A stretch of 64,000 bases of DNA from Dastarcus helophoroides (GCA_028583605.1 CM053328.1:4967304-5031303), one strand, 5' to 3'. Counted from the first letter of the stretch, positions 10,309-23,575 are shown. Numbers and translations: made by a program. Notes: generated from the letters alone by a model not told the origin.

Positions 10309-12770
10309 TTTTAAAATATTGATATTTTTGTAAAAAATTGGAAATTTTGAAAACATTGAAAATTTTGAAAAAATTGTAAATTTTAAAAATTGGAAGTTTT
10401 GAAAAATCGAAAATTTTAAAAAAACTGGAAATTTTTAAAAAATTGGAAATTTTTAAAAAATTGGAAATTTTTAAAAAATTGGAAATTTTTAAAAAATTGG
10501 AAATTTTGAAAATATTGGAAATTTTGTAAAAAATTGGAAATTTTAAAAATATTGGAAATTTTGAAAAAATTGGAAATTTTGAAAATTGGAAGTTTTGAAA
10601 AATCGAAAATTTTAAAAAAGTCGATATTTTCAGAAGTCGAAATTTCCAAGAGTCGAAATTTTCAAAAGGTAAAAATTTTGAAACAAAATGGAAATTTTGA
10701 AAAAATTGGAAATTTTGGAAAAATTCGAAATTTTGAAAATTGGAAATTTTGAAAAATCGAAAATTTTAGAAAAGTCGCTATTTTCAAGAGTCGAAATTTT
10801 CAAATAGTAAGAATTTAAAAAAAAATGGAAATGAAAAAATTGTAAATTTTGAAAATATTGGAAATTTTGAAACATTTGGAAATTCTGAAAATTGGAAGTT
10901 TTGAAAATTCCAAAATTTTAAAAAAGTCGATATTTTCAAAAGTCGAAATTTTCAAGAAGAATTTTGAAAAAAAAAGGAAAATTTTGAAAAAATTGGAATT
11001 TTTGAGTATATTGGAAATTTTGACAATTGAAAATTTTGAAAATTTTGAAAACCGGAAATTTTGAAAATTGGAAATTTTAAAAACTGGAAATTTTGAAAAT
11101 TGGAAATTTTGAAAATTGGAAATTTTAAAAATTGGAAATTTTAAAAATTGGAAATTTTAAAAAAATTAGAAATTTTAAAAAAATTAGAAATTTTAAAAAA
11201 ATTAGAAATTTTAAAAAAATTAGAAATTTTGAAAATTGGATATTTTCGAGAGTCAAAATTTTCAAAAAGTAAAAATTTTGAAAAAAAATAAAAATTTTGA
11301 AAAAATGGAAATTTTGAAAAAATTGGAAATTTTAAAAATTGGAAATTTTAAAAAATAGAAATTTTGAAAAATCGAAAATTTTAAAAATGTCGATATTTTC
11401 AGGAGTCGATATTTTTAAACGAAGTCAAAATTTCTCGAAAATGTCAACAAAAAAAGTTAAATTTGTCAAAATAAATGTTCAGAAAAGGTCAAAACATTAA
11501 GAAAAGTCAAATCTCGAAAAAAAGTTGAAAAAAGTTACAAATAAGGCAAAATTATAGAACAAATTGAAACTTCCAAGAACGTTCAGATTTTCAAAAAGAA
11601 GAGGCAATCAAAAAAACGTATTTTTTATTAAAATAGATTTTTTAAAAAAGTCCAAATTTTGCAAAATATTGCAAATTTTCGAAAAAATTGAAAACATCTT
11701 TAAAATGCTGACACTTTAAAAAAGGGTCGCGTTTCAAAAAGTGGAGATTCTGAAAAAAAACGGTAGATAGATATTTTCAAAGAATAAGAATTCTGAAAAT
11801 ATTGAAATTTTCAACAACAACAATTTTTAGAAATCTAATGATTTTAGAAATCTAATGATTTTAAAAAAATACATTTTTTCAAAAAAAAGGTCTAAATTTC
11901 GAAAGAAAAAGTGATTCTCTGAAAAAATAAGTGCAAATTTTTAAAACGTCATAATTTTTGAAAATGTAGAAATTCTGGAAGTCGAAATTTTTAAAAAAAT
12001 CGAAATTTTCAAAATCAAAATATTCCATTTTATCCAAAACAGGAATTTTACAAAAAGAGGCGAGGTTTTGAAAAAAAAGTTAAAATTTTAGGAATCGAAA
12101 TTTTTTAAAAAGTCGAAAAATCAAAATTTACAACTTTATGGCAAAATTTACAGAAAAGGGAAAATCTCGATAATAAACTTCTTTAAAAAGCTGACCCTTT
12201 AAAAAAAGGTCGCGTTTCAAAAAGTGGAGATTTTGAGAAAAAAAAAACGGTAGATAGATATTTTCAAAGAATAAAAATTCTAAAAATATCGAAATTTTCA
12301 ACAAAAAAATGAAGTTTTTTAGAAATCTAATGATTTTAGCAGTCTAATGATTTTAGAAATCTAATGATTTAAAAAAAAATACATTTTTTTAAAAAAGGTC
12401 TAAATTTCGAAAGAAAAAGTGATACTCTGAAAAAATAAGTGCAAATTTTCAAAATGTCAAAATTTTCGAAAAGCTAGAAATTCTAGAAGTCGAAATTTTA
12501 AAAAAAATCGAAACTTTCAAAATCATCATTTTCTATTTTATCCAAAACAGGAATTTTATAAAAAGAGGCGACGTTTTGACTGAGAAGTTAAAATTTTAGG
12601 AATCGAAATTTTTTATAAAGTCCAAAAATCAAAATTTTTAATTTTATAGCAAAATTACAAAAAAGGCAAAATTTCGATAAAAATCCAAAATAATTCGGAC
12701 AAAATGAAAGCTTTCTTTGAGTCAAAATTTTGAAAAGAGTCTTAAAAGAGTGGACATTTTAGGATTCCAG
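10309..12770. repeat. AATT minisatellite array, A-rich strand up
   Basis: Tandem imperfect units such as GAAATTTTGAAAAATTG (about 14-20 bp) for 2.4 kb. It contains locally homogeneous runs, for example four near-identical TTTTTAAAAAATTGGAAA units near 10430-10500. From about 11.7 kb a larger unit appears twice: the landmark GGTCGCGTTTCAAAAAGTGG lies near 11.73 and 12.21 kb, about 480 bp apart. Short ORFs rich in Asn, Phe and Lys are repeat artefacts. There is no gene. Confidence 0.9.
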
Positions 12771-12814
12771 CTTTGTTTAATTTTAATTTACCCAAAAATG
12801 GTACTTTTGGTGGA

Positions 12815-13312
12815 GCGGACTGGTCCTTGGTTATCATCAAAAATTAAAATACAAATTTTGTCCCTTGAAACCAAGAAAGATTTAAAAACATAACAAGGTT
12901 GCTCTAACGCGTTTCGATAGCCAAGCTATCATCTTCAGAGATATACTATGTATATACTATACCATACCATACCATAATACCATACCATACCATACCATAC
13001 CATACCATACCATACCCATACAAATACCATACCATACCATTCCATACCCATACAAATACCATACCATACCATATCATACCACCATACCATACCCATACAA
13101 ATACCACACCATACCATATCATACCATACCCATACAAATACCATACCATACCATACCATACCATACCATAACATACCATACTATACTAAGTATCTCTCTG
13201 AAGATTGACTTGACTATCGAAATGCGTTATAGCAACCTTGTCTTTTTTAATCTTTCTTGGTTTCAGGGGACAAGATTTGTACTTCAATTCAATTTCAAAA
13301 GCATAATTTTGA
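12815..13312. mobile_element. Foldback element with a pentanucleotide core
   Basis: Two inverted arms (about 12.83-12.95 and 13.19-13.30 kb) share, in opposite orientation, the blocks ACAAATTTTGTCCC, GAAACCAAGAAAGAT, AACAAGGTTGCT and CGTTTCGATAG. They enclose a simple repeat. Related copies lie near 4.85, 23.5 and 34.65 kb, so this is a dispersed short family, probably MITE-like. It has no coding capacity. Confidence 0.7.
12957..13187. repeat. (ATACC)n microsatellite
   Basis: Pentanucleotide ATACC repeats interrupted at intervals by CCATACAAATACC. On the minus strand this is a GGTAT repeat, which gives meaningless Met/Val/Trp/Tyr ORFs. It lies between the arms of the foldback element. It is not the insect telomere repeat TTAGG. 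Confidence 0.95.
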
Positions 13313-13319
13313 ATTTGAA

Positions 13320-14590
13320 TTAAATTCCGGAATTCATTTAATAAATTTCCAGTTTTTTCTAAATTTTACAGTACACCTTGTGTTGATTTAGTTATTCGTT
13401 TTAGTAAGTTGCCAAAAATTCTTACAATATTTGAAAATATGGCGAAGATTCTTCCCAGAAGTATTCAAAATTGCGCAGAAGTGTCGAGCGACCATAAGTT
13501 TCGTAAAATGTTGTAAATGTTGGTTGTTTGCTTTTTTTTTTTGGCAGTGGCTCACATCATGTCGTAAATATGTTAAAATGTGTTGCGCGTTAACATGTAA
13601 ACAATAACAAAACGAGTTTATGCAATCAAAAATATCCGAAGAAATTTATCGCTAATATTTAATTGGATGAGGTCACTGACTGGCGGTTGTGGTGAATTTC
13701 GCCGAATTAATGCAGAATGTCGGGTAGATAAATATGGTCTACACGTGGCTAATACATTAGAATTCAACCTTGAACATTCGCGAATTTAGCAATTGTATAT
13801 CGTGTATACCGTGAATACGTTATAAAAAAGTGTGTTGTGTTTTTTAACACAGTGAACTGGTTTTAAAAATTACCAGACAGTAATCTAATACGCAATATAT
13901 TTCTGCATTCCATTTTTTTTTATAAGTTCATGTTTGAGTCATTTCACTGATAATAAAATCATATCTTGTTGAAATAAATTTTTTGTTTATTATTCCATCG
14001 CTTGTATCGAATTGTATTATGTGAAAAATATTTTGTATTAATAACACAATAATTAAATGGAATTTTGGTGTGTGAATTTCTTACTATAAATAAAAAATAA
14101 AAAACTCTGACTCAAGCAGATGTGAGGGAGATATTTTGATGTCAATTCCTTCTTTTTTTTATTTAAATACTTGGCTTCCGATGTGCATATAGTCACGTAT
14201 CTCATTGTTTGCAATCTTCGAAATAATGGGGTTAAAAGACAATTTATAAACACAGAATTATCACCATCACAATGAATTTATTTTTAAACGTTAGCATATA
14301 ATAAATCCGATAAAAATATCTTGAAAATTCTGCAAAAAATAATTTTAGAAAGCGTTTATATTGCAAATGATTCACACGAAGTAGTAAGGTGACCTATTTT
14401 TATTAGATTTTTTTTTATATAGCGTTAATACGCTTATAAATAATCTAGGCATGGTCATTTACCTTACTAAAAATATCAACCATTTATTGTTCAACATTCA
14501 ATTCATTTTAATAAAATTAACTTTTTCTCCAATTCGTACTATTACAGAATTTTTAGATATTCACTATAATAGAACTTCCCCCACGTAGGA
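13320..14590. other. Non-repetitive AT-rich DNA, no gene recognised
   Basis: Sequence complexity is normal here, unlike the flanking arrays. Neither strand shows a recognisable exon, splice-bounded ORF or RNA gene. By position it would belong to the Thor first intron if the second Thor exon lies beyond the left edge. Confidence 0.5.
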
Positions 14591-16935
14591 GGTCACAAAA
14601 AAATCAAAACGGAGACCTAATTCGAACATATTTTGGATTTTTTAAATATGTGGCTTTGTGAAGAGTTCGATTTTTCCCAAAATATCGACTTTTTTCTCAT
14701 AATTTTCTCTCTTTCAAAATTTCTACTTTTTAAATTTCGAAATTTCGCCTTTTTCAAAATTCTGATTTTCATAATTCTGACTTCCGAAATGTCGACTTTG
14801 TTAAAAAATGTTTACTTATTTCGAAATTTCGCCTTTTTCAAAATTCTGATTTTCAAAATTCTGACTCAAAATTTCGACTTTGTTAAAAAATGTTTACTGA
14901 TTTCGAAATTTCGACATTTTCAAAATTCTGCCTTTCAAAATTCTGTCTTTCAAAATTTCGACTTTGTTAAAAAATATTTACTGATTTCGAAATTTCGACA
15001 TTTTCAAAATTCTGCCTTTCGAAATTCTGTCTTTCAAAATTTCGGCTCTGTTAAAAAATGTCCGCTTCTGTTCAAAATTTCAACTTTTAACCTTGAAAAT
15101 TGCAACTTTCTTTAAAACTCTCGGTTTTTAAACTTTCAATTTTTTTTGAATGTCGATTTTATTTCGAAATTACACATTTTGGACTTTTTTAAAATCTTCG
15201 ACTTTTTTAAAATCTTCGACTTATCCTCAAAATTTCGACGTTTTTCAAAATTTTTTACTTCTTTAAAGATTGGATTTTTTTGAAACGTTCGACCCTTTCG
15301 AAAACTTCGACTTATTTTAAAAATTTCGAAATTCCAGGAATTTGGATCTTTTTCGAAAATTTCAATTTTATTTTATCTCACCTTTATTGATAATTTCAAC
15401 ATTTTTCAAAATTTCGATTTTTTAAATTCTCGAATTTTTTCAAAATATTATGGTAACTTTTTTTGAAAGTTGACTTCAAAATTTCGACTTCTTTAATTTC
15501 TACATTTTTCAAAATTTCGAATTTCTTCAGAAATCTTGCATTTCCAAATTTTCAGTTTTTTTTAATTTATCTTTTAAAACTTCGACCTTTTTGTTACAAA
15601 TTTTGATTTTATCAAAGCTCGACTTTTCTTCAAAATGTAGGCCTTTTTGAAATTTTCGACTATTAAAAAAAAATTTCGAATTTCTTTGAAAATCTTGACT
15701 TTCCAAATTTTCAGTTTTTTTTAAACTTACCTTTTAAAAAGTCGACCTTTTTGTTGCAAATTTCGATTTTATCAAAGCTCGATATTTCTTCAAAATGTAG
15801 CTCTTTTTGAAATTTTCGCCTATTAAAAAAAATTTGAATATCTTCACTTTTTTGAAAATTGTAATGTTTATTGAAATGTAGACATTTTTCAAAATTTTGA
15901 CCTTAAAATATTGAATTTATTCAAATTTTCGCCCACGTTTCCAAAATTTTAACTGTTATTTGAAAATTTCGGTTTTTAGGCTTTCAGTGCTTTTCTTTGA
16001 AAAGTCGAGTTTTTTGGAAGGTTGAAATTTTTGCACGATTTTATTTCGAAATCCCACAATTTGGACTTTTTTAAAATCTTCGACTTTTCCTCAAAATTTC
16101 GACGTTTTTCAAAATTTTTACTTCTTTAAAGATTCGATTTATTTGAAAGGTTCGACCCTTTCGAAAATTTCGACTTATTTTAAAAATTTCGAAATTCCAG
16201 GAATTTGGATCTTTTTCGAAAATTTCAATTTTATTTTATCCCAACTTTATTGATAATTTCAACATTTTTCAAAATTTCGATTGTTTTTTAAATTCTCGAA
16301 TTTTTTCAAAATATTATGGTAACTTTTTTTTGAAAGTTGACTTCAAAATTTCGACTTCTTTAAATTTCTACGTTTTTCAAAAATTCGACTTTCTTTAAAA
16401 ATCTTGACTTTCCAAATTTTCAGTTTTTTAAAACTTATCTTTTAAAAATTCGACCTTTTTGTTACAAATTTTGATTTTATCCAAGCTCGATTTTTCTTCA
16501 AAATGTAGGTCTTTTTGAAATTTTCGACTATTAAAAAAAATTTCGAATTTCTTTGAAAATCTTGACTTTCCAAATTTTTAGTTTTTTAAACTTACCTTTT
16601 AAAAAGTCGACCTTTTTTGTTTCAAATTTCGATTTTATCAAAGCTCGATATTTCTTCAAAATATAGCTCTTTTTGAAATTTTCGACTATTAAAAAAAAAT
16701 TTGAAAATCTTCACCTTTTTGAAAATTGTAATGTTTACTGAAATGTCGACGTATTTCAAAATTTTGACTTTAAAATATTGAATTTATTCAAATTTTCGCC
16801 CATGTTTCCGAAATTTTAACTTTTCTTTAAAAATTCCGGTTTTTAAGCTTTCAGTGCTTTTTTTTTGAAAAGTCGAGTTTTTTGGAAGGTTGAAATTTTT
16901 TCAAGATTTTATCTCAAAATTCCACAATTTGGACT
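14590..16935. repeat. AATT/TCGA minisatellite array, T-rich strand up
   Basis: Units of the type TTTTTCAAAATTTCGACTT. A larger block of about 860 bp occurs twice: the landmark CTTTATTGATAATTTCAAC is near 15.38 and 16.24 kb, and TTATCAAAGCTCGATATTTC is near 15.77 and 16.63 kb. The 160-residue ORF at the start of the array is a repeat artefact. Confidence 0.88.
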
Positions 16936-19900
16936 TTTGTGCAATTTAAAAAAAATCGAATTTCGAGTTTAAAGTCGAAATTTCGAGTATAATTCGAAAT
17001 TTTAACTTTACTCTCAAAATTTCGACTTCAAACTTGAAATTTTGATTTTTTTCTTGAAATTTCGAGAGTAAAGTAGAAATGTCGACTTTAGTCTCGAAAC
17101 TTTTATACTCTATGGTTCAGTTAGGCTGATGACAGTTCCGCCCAACTACACCCCTTTCACACCATTATTGATAGTTGAAAGTAGGGTGCGTTCAGTAATT
17201 TCTATATTTAATCACAAAACTTCTACTCTTTTCTCGAAATTTTGGGATTAATGTCGAAATTTCGAAAAAAAAAAGTCGAAATTTTGAGTTTAAAGTCGAA
17301 ATTTTGAGTTTAAAATCTAAATTTTGAGTATAAAGTCAAAATTTCAAAATCAAAGTTCAAATTTCGACATTAGTCTCGGAATTTCGATAAAAATGTTGAT
17401 ATTTTGAGTTTAAAAACTAAATTCCTAGTTTAAAGTCGAAATTTCGAGGTGGAAGGCCCAAATTGGTGGATTAAAATCGAAATTTTAAGAAAAATTTAAA
17501 ATTTCAAGTTAAAAGTCAGAATTTCGAGATTGAAGTCGAAATTTCGAAAAAGAGTCGAAATTTCGATAAAAACTCGAATTTTTGAGAAAAAAAGTCGAAA
17601 TTTCGAGAAAAATGTTGAAATTTTAAGTCGAAAGTCAAAATTTCGAGATTAAAATCGAAATTTCGAAAAAAGTCGAAATTTCGATAAAAAAAGTTGAATT
17701 TTTGAGAAAAAATGTCGAAATTTCGCTAAAAAAGTTGAAATTTCGAGGTTAAAGACGAAATTTTAAGAAAAAAGTCGAAATTTCCATAAAAAAAAGTCCA
17801 AATTTCAAGATTACATTCGAGATTTTCGAGAAATCAGTCGAAATTTCGAAAAAAAAAATGCGAAATTTCAGGATTAAAGTCGAAACTTCAAAAAAAACGT
17901 CGCAATTCGGGTTTGAAGTAAAAATTTCTGGATTAAAGTCGAAATTTTGAGAATAATTTCAAAATCAAAGTTGAAATTTCGACTTTAGTCTCGTCATTTC
18001 GATAAAAAAGATAAAATTTTGAGTTTGAAAACTAAATTTCTAGTTTAAAGTCGAAATTTCGAGGTTAAAGTCGAAATTTCAGAAAAAAAGTCGAAATTTC
18101 GATAAAAAAGTCAAAATTTCGAGATTAAAATTAAAATTTCAAGAAAATGCACAAACTTTTGAGAAAAAACTTTGAAAAAAGGAATGAAATTTCTAGATTA
18201 AAATCGAAATTTTGAGAAAAAAGTACAATTTCGAGAAAAAAGTCGTAATTTCGAGAAAAAAGTCTAAATTTCTAGATTACATTCGAGATTTCGAGAAAGT
18301 CAAAATTTCGAAAAAAAAAGGCGAAATTTCAGGATTAAAGTCGAAATTTCGAGTTTCAAGTCGAAATTCCTGGCTTGAAAGTCGAAATTTCGAAAAAAAC
18401 GTCGAAATTCGAGTTTGAAGTCAAAATTTCTGCATTAAAGTCGAAATTTCGAAAAATAGTGGAAATTTTGAGAGAAAAAGTCGAATTTTTGAGAAAAAAG
18501 TCGAAAATTTCGAGTTTGAAGTCAAAATCTCTAGATTAAAGTTGAAATATCGAAAAAAAAGTCGAGATTTCGATAGAGTAATTTAAAATTTTAAGAAAAA
18601 GTCAAACTTTTGAGAAAAAATTTTGAAAAAAGGGATAAAATTTCTAGATTAAAATGGACATTTTAAGAAAAAAGCCCAAATTTCGAGAAAAAAAGTCATA
18701 ATTTTGAGAAAAAAGTCTAAATTTCTAGATTAAATTCGAGATTTCAAAAGAAACTTCGAATTTCGAGTTTAAAGTCGAATTTCCTGGATTAAAGTCAAAA
18801 TCTCGAAAAATAGTTGAGAATTTCGAGAAAAAAATGTTGGAATTTCGAGTTTGAAGTACAAATTCTTAGATTAAAGTAGAAATATCGAGGAAAAAGTTGA
18901 AATTTCGGGAAAAAGGTTAAAATTTTGAGTTTAAAGTTAAAATTTCGAGATTGAAATTGAGATTTCGAGAAAAAACTCGAAATTTTCAGAAAAGAGTCGA
19001 AATTTCGAAATAAAAAGTTGAAATTTCAGGATAGCAGTAAATTTTGAAATAAAAACATCTAATTCCGAACTTGAAGTTGAAATTTCTAGGTTAAAGTCGA
19101 AAATATGAAAAAAAAATTAAAATTTCGGGAAAAAGGTTAACATTTCGAGATTATAATCGAGATTTCGAAAAAAATTCGAAATTTCCAGGAAAGAGTCGAA
19201 ATTTCGAAATAAAAAGTCTAAATTTCAGGATAGTAGTAAATTTTGAAAAAAAAACATCGAATTTCGAACTTGAAGTCGAAATTTCTAGATTAAAGTCGAA
19301 AATTCGGGGAAAGAGATTTCGAACAACTCGAAATTTCGATAAAGAAGTCGAATTTTTGGGAAAAAAGTTGAAATTTCAAAAAAAAAAAGTTGAAATTCCG
19401 AGTTGAAAGTCAAAATTTCGAGGTTAGTGTCGAAATTTCGCGAAAAAAATCGAAATTTCGATAAAAAGAGCAGAAGTTTTGAAAAAAAAGTCAAAATTTC
19501 AAGATTAAAGTTGAAATTTCCAGAAAAAAGTCAAACTTTTGAGAGAAAGTTAGAAATTTCGAACAAAAAATCGAAATTTCGGAAATAAAATCAAAATTTT
19601 GACAAAAAGGTTGAAATTTCTGGTTCGAAGTCGAAATTCCTAGATTCAGGTCGAAATTCCAAGAGTAAAATGGAAATTTTGAAAAAAAAAGACGACATTT
19701 CAAGTAAAAAGGTAGCATTTCAGGATTAAAGTCGAGATTTCGAGAAAAACGTCGAATTTCGAGTTTAAAGTCGAAATTCCTAGATTCGAGTCGAAATTTC
19801 TAGATTCGAGTCGAAATTCCGAGATTAAAGCCAAATTTTGAGAAAAAAAGGCAAAACTTCTATATTGAAGTCGACATTTTGGGAAAAAAGGCGAAATTTC

Positions 19901-20980
19901 GAGAAAAGAGGTAAATTTTCGGGATTAAAGGTCGAGGTTTTGAGAAATTTCGACAAAGAAACGTCGAATTTCGACTTTGAAGTCGAAATTCCAGAGTTAA
20001 GTTCGAAATTTTGAAAAAAAAAGGTCGAAATTTCAAGTTTGATGCCTAAATTTCTAAATTAAAATCGAAATTTTGAGAAAAAAGTAGATATTTCGAGTAA
20101 AAAAGTCGTAATTTTGAGAAAAAAAGACGAAATTTCTGGATTAAAGTCGAGATTTCGAAAAAAAAATCAACGTTCTGAGATAAAAGATGAAATTTAAGGA
20201 TTAAAGTCGAAATTTCGAGAAAAAAGTCGAAATTTCGAAAAAAGGGTCGACATTTCAAGTTTGATGTCTAAATTTAGATTTCAATCAAAATTTTGAGGAA
20301 AAACTATTTAGATATTTCGAGAAAAAATCGTAATTTCGAGAAAAAAAATAGGTAATTTTGAGCAAAAAATCAAAATTTGAGGATTAAAATCGAAATTTCC
20401 AAAGAAAAGAATCAAAATGTCAGAATTAAAGTCAAAATTTCGAAAAAAAAGATCCAAATTTCGAGTAGGAGATCGGGATTCCTAAATTAAAGTTGAATTA
20501 CGAGAAAACAGTCGAAATTTCGAGTTTGAAAACGAAATTCCTAGATTAAAGTCGAGATTCCAAAAAGAATGTCAAAATTTCGAGAAAAAAAAATCGAAAT
20601 TTCGAGTCTGAAGTCCAAATATCATAGAATAAAGTCGAAAATTTGAGAATTAGATTGAAATTTTAAAATGTCAAGATTAAAATTGAAATTTCGAAAAAAA
20701 GGTCCAAATTTCTGAATTATATAGTCAAAATTTGGGAAAAAAGATCGAAATTTCGAATTTGAAGTCGAGATTCCTAGACTTAAGTCGAAATTTCGAGAAA
20801 AAAAAACGAAATTTCGAGTGTGAAAACGAAATTACGACTTTTCGAAAACAATGTCGAAATTTCGAGAAAAACGACGAAATTTCGAGTCTGAAAACTAAAT
20901 TACGACTTTTCGAAAACAATGTCGAAATTTCGAGAAAAACGACGAAGTTTCGAGTCTGAAAACGAAATTACGACTTTTCG
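16936..20980. repeat. AATT/TCGA minisatellite array, A-rich strand up
   Basis: Units such as GTCGAAATTTCGAGAAAAAA (about 19-21 bp) with opposite strand composition to the preceding block, so the array inverts near 16.9-17.0 kb. A short non-repetitive insert lies at about 17.10-17.19 kb (GGCTGATGACAGTTCCGCCC onward). Near the right end a 68-bp unit carrying ATTACGACTTTTCGAAA is repeated three times (20831, 20899, 20967). No gene. Confidence 0.88.
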
Positions 20981-22625
20981 AAATGCACAATTTTCTTAGA
21001 GTCGAAATTATTGACTGAATATTTTTAAGAAAGTTGAAATTTTGAAAAATGTGATTTTCAAAAAATATCAAAGGTTTCAAAAAAGAGGCTAAAAAAGTCG
21101 ACATTTTAAATTGCGATTGAAAAAAAATCAAAGATTTTAAAAAGCAGCGAAATTTTCTAAAAAATTAAAATTTTGCAAAATAGTTCAAAAAATCCAACGA
21201 TTTTGAAAACAATAGCAAAACTTTTCAGATACATTTAAGGCTTTTAAAAAGGATGAAATTTTGAAAAATAACCTGAAATTTAAAAAAAAATTTAACATTC
21301 TGATTTGTCGAGATTTTAAAAAAGAGCGAAATTTTCTAAGAGAAAAGTTAAGATTATCATAGAATGCTAAACTTTCAAGAAAAGCTGAAAAGTTAAAATT
21401 TTAGGGAATAGTGGAAATTTTTGTTGCCTAAAATTTACAAAAAAGTTAAAAATTGCACAATTTTCTTAAAGAGTTCGAAACTATTGACTGAATATTTTTA
21501 AGATAGTTGAAATTTTGAAAAATGTCGTGATTTTCAAAAAATATCAAAGATTTCAAAAAAGAGACTAAGAAAGTCGACATTTTGAATTTCGGTTGAAAAA
21601 AAAATCAAAGATTTTAAGAAGCAGCGAAATTTTCTAAAAAAATTTAAAATTTTGCAAAATAGTTCAAAAAATCCAACGATTTTGAAAACAATCGCAAAAC
21701 TTTCAGATACATTTAAGGCTTTTAAAAAGGTTGACATTTTGAAAAACAACCTGAAATTTCAAAAAAATTCAACATTCTCATTTGTCAAGATTTTAAAAAA
21801 ACCGAAATTTTCTAAGAGAAAGAAAAGTTAAAATTATCAGAGAATTCTAAATTTCAAAAAAAGCTGAAAAGTTAAAATTTTAGGGAATAGTTGACATTTT
21901 TGTTGGCTAAAATTTTAAAAAAAGTTAAAAATTGCACAATTTTCTTAAAGAGTCAAAATTATTGATGGAATATTTTTAAGAAAGTTGAAGTTTAGAAAAA
22001 TGTCCTGATTTTCAAAAAATATCAAAGGTTTCAAAAAAGAGACTAAAAAAGTCGACAATTTGAATCGCGGTTGAAAAAAAAAATCAATTTTAAAAAGCAG
22101 CGAAATTTTCTAAAAAATTTAAAATTTTGCAAAATAGTTCAAAAAAATCCAACGATTTTAAAAACAATCGCAAAACTTTCAGATAAATTTAAGGCTTTTA
22201 AAAGGGTTGAAATTTTGAAAAATAACCTGAAATCTCAAAAAAATTCAACATTCTCATTTGTCGAGATTTAAAAAAAACGAAATTTTCGAAGAGAAAAGTC
22301 AGGATTATCAGAGAATTCTAAACTTTCAAAAAAAAGCTGAAAAGTTAAAATTTTACGGAATAGTTGCAATTGTTGTTGGCTAAAATTTTCAAAAAAATTA
22401 AAAAGTGTACATTTTTCCAAAAGAGTCGAAATTTTTGATAGACTACTTTCAACAAAGTTAAAATTTTGAAAAATGTTGTGATTTTCAAAAAATATTAAAG
22501 GTCTCAAAAAAGAGGTCGACATTTTGAATTGCGGTTGAAAAAAAAAATCAAAGAATTTAAAAAGCAGCGAAATTTTCTAAAAAAATTAAAATTTTGCAAA
22601 ATAGTTTAAAATATCAAAAAAATTG
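20981..22625. repeat. Higher-order repeat, about 470-477 bp unit
   Basis: Four copies of a composite unit. The landmark GCAGCGAAATTTTC lies at 21144, 21621, 22097 and 22564 (spacings 477, 476, 467), with partner landmarks CCAACGATTTTGAAAACAAT and GCACAATTTTCTTA at matching offsets. The unit is made of the same AATT-type minisatellite, amplified as a block. Confidence 0.88.
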
Positions 22626-22665
22626 ACAGTCAATAATTAATTTATTAATTGAATAGCTGAAATAG

Positions 22666-22720
22666 CGGTCAGCAAATCTTGTTGAATATATAAATTGTAT
22701 TCAACAAAATTTGCTGACCG
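22666..22720. ncRNA. Near-perfect hairpin, possible small-RNA precursor
   Basis: The left arm (22666-22688, starting CGGTCAGCAAAT) pairs with the right arm (22698-22720, ending ATTTGCTGACCG) over 23 positions with one mismatch, around a 9-base loop. It lies in non-repetitive DNA just beyond an array. The size suits a short pre-miRNA stem or an inverted-repeat relic. I do not recognise a known miRNA seed, and pairing does not extend past the 23 bp, which is short for a miRNA precursor. Confidence 0.35.
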
Positions 22721-23485
22721 TTGACCTTTTTTCTTAAATGTCAAAACAAGTCAGCTGCTAGAAAAGGGTTGAAGGTTATGCACTTTCAAATGCTTCCCCA
22801 TTTATTTCAGGTTTGACTGCATGACATAAGAAAAAATGCCAAACAACAACATTAATTTTTAAAAGTGGGCAACTATGGATTGTTGTTCTCTTGATAGCAC
22901 AATCCCCTGCACTGTTTATGTAATTTAAAATCATAGAAAACGTAAACAACAATCCTGGCTCAAGTTCAACTATTGAAGAAATGTAACCTCCTTATTTTTA
23001 GACTTCTTCCGCAAAAATACTCGTGAGTATGATAAACATCGTCGCATTGTTGCACGATATAAACAGAAATATTAGAATAACTACTGACAGACATATTGGC
23101 GATCCATTGTGGAACATTTCTGATCACCCAAAAAGATTACTTTAAAAAATATGATAAGATTGATTTATTTAACATTTAAATATCGCGTGTTGTGTAACGC
23201 AAAGAAACGTACTAACATAACACTTGGTCGAAATTGTGCAAATAACGCTGATAACTTATCAGAAAATTGTCATTAATTGTGTGTGTACAAGGCAGAAATG
23301 TAAACATTATTTTTAACTTAAGTGCTACCTTTTTTTCTTGTCGAGTATCCAACAAATACGGTGCAATTAATCATATTTCGACTGATAAAAATTTAGTTTG
23401 ACCTCAACCTCAAAAAGTATCTACAATCTACAGTTTGACCTCAATTCTCAAATTGGATATTTTGGAAGTTTACATGAAGTATCTC
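22721..23485. other. Non-repetitive DNA, no gene recognised
   Basis: AT-rich, normal complexity. No exon, ORF or RNA gene can be supported on either strand. It includes a GTAAACAA motif at 22942. Confidence 0.4.
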
Positions 23486-23575
23486 GCGCGTTAGAGCAAC
23501 ATTTGTTTTGTTTATTGATCTTTCTTGGTTTCAGATGTATTTCAATTTTTGAAGATAACCAAGGACCCAAAAAAA
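23486..23575 (+). mobile_element. Single-arm copy of the foldback family
   Basis: GCGCGTTAGAGCAAC, then ATCTTTCTTGGTTTCAG, then GTATTTCAATTTTTGAAG and ATAACCAAGGACCC appear in the same order as in the right arm of the element at 12.8-13.3 kb, but no inverted partner is present. It is a relic or a solo arm. Confidence 0.6.

Noticed and set aside
12935..13179. Met/Val/Trp/Tyr-rich minus-strand ORFs
   Set aside because: They are translations of the (GGTAT)n microsatellite.
12957..13187. Interstitial telomere repeat
   Set aside because: The unit is ATACC/GGTAT, not TTAGG or a known telomeric variant.
14633..15115. 160-residue Phe/Lys/Ile-rich ORF
   Set aside because: It lies wholly within minisatellite units; its composition follows the repeat and it has no splice context.
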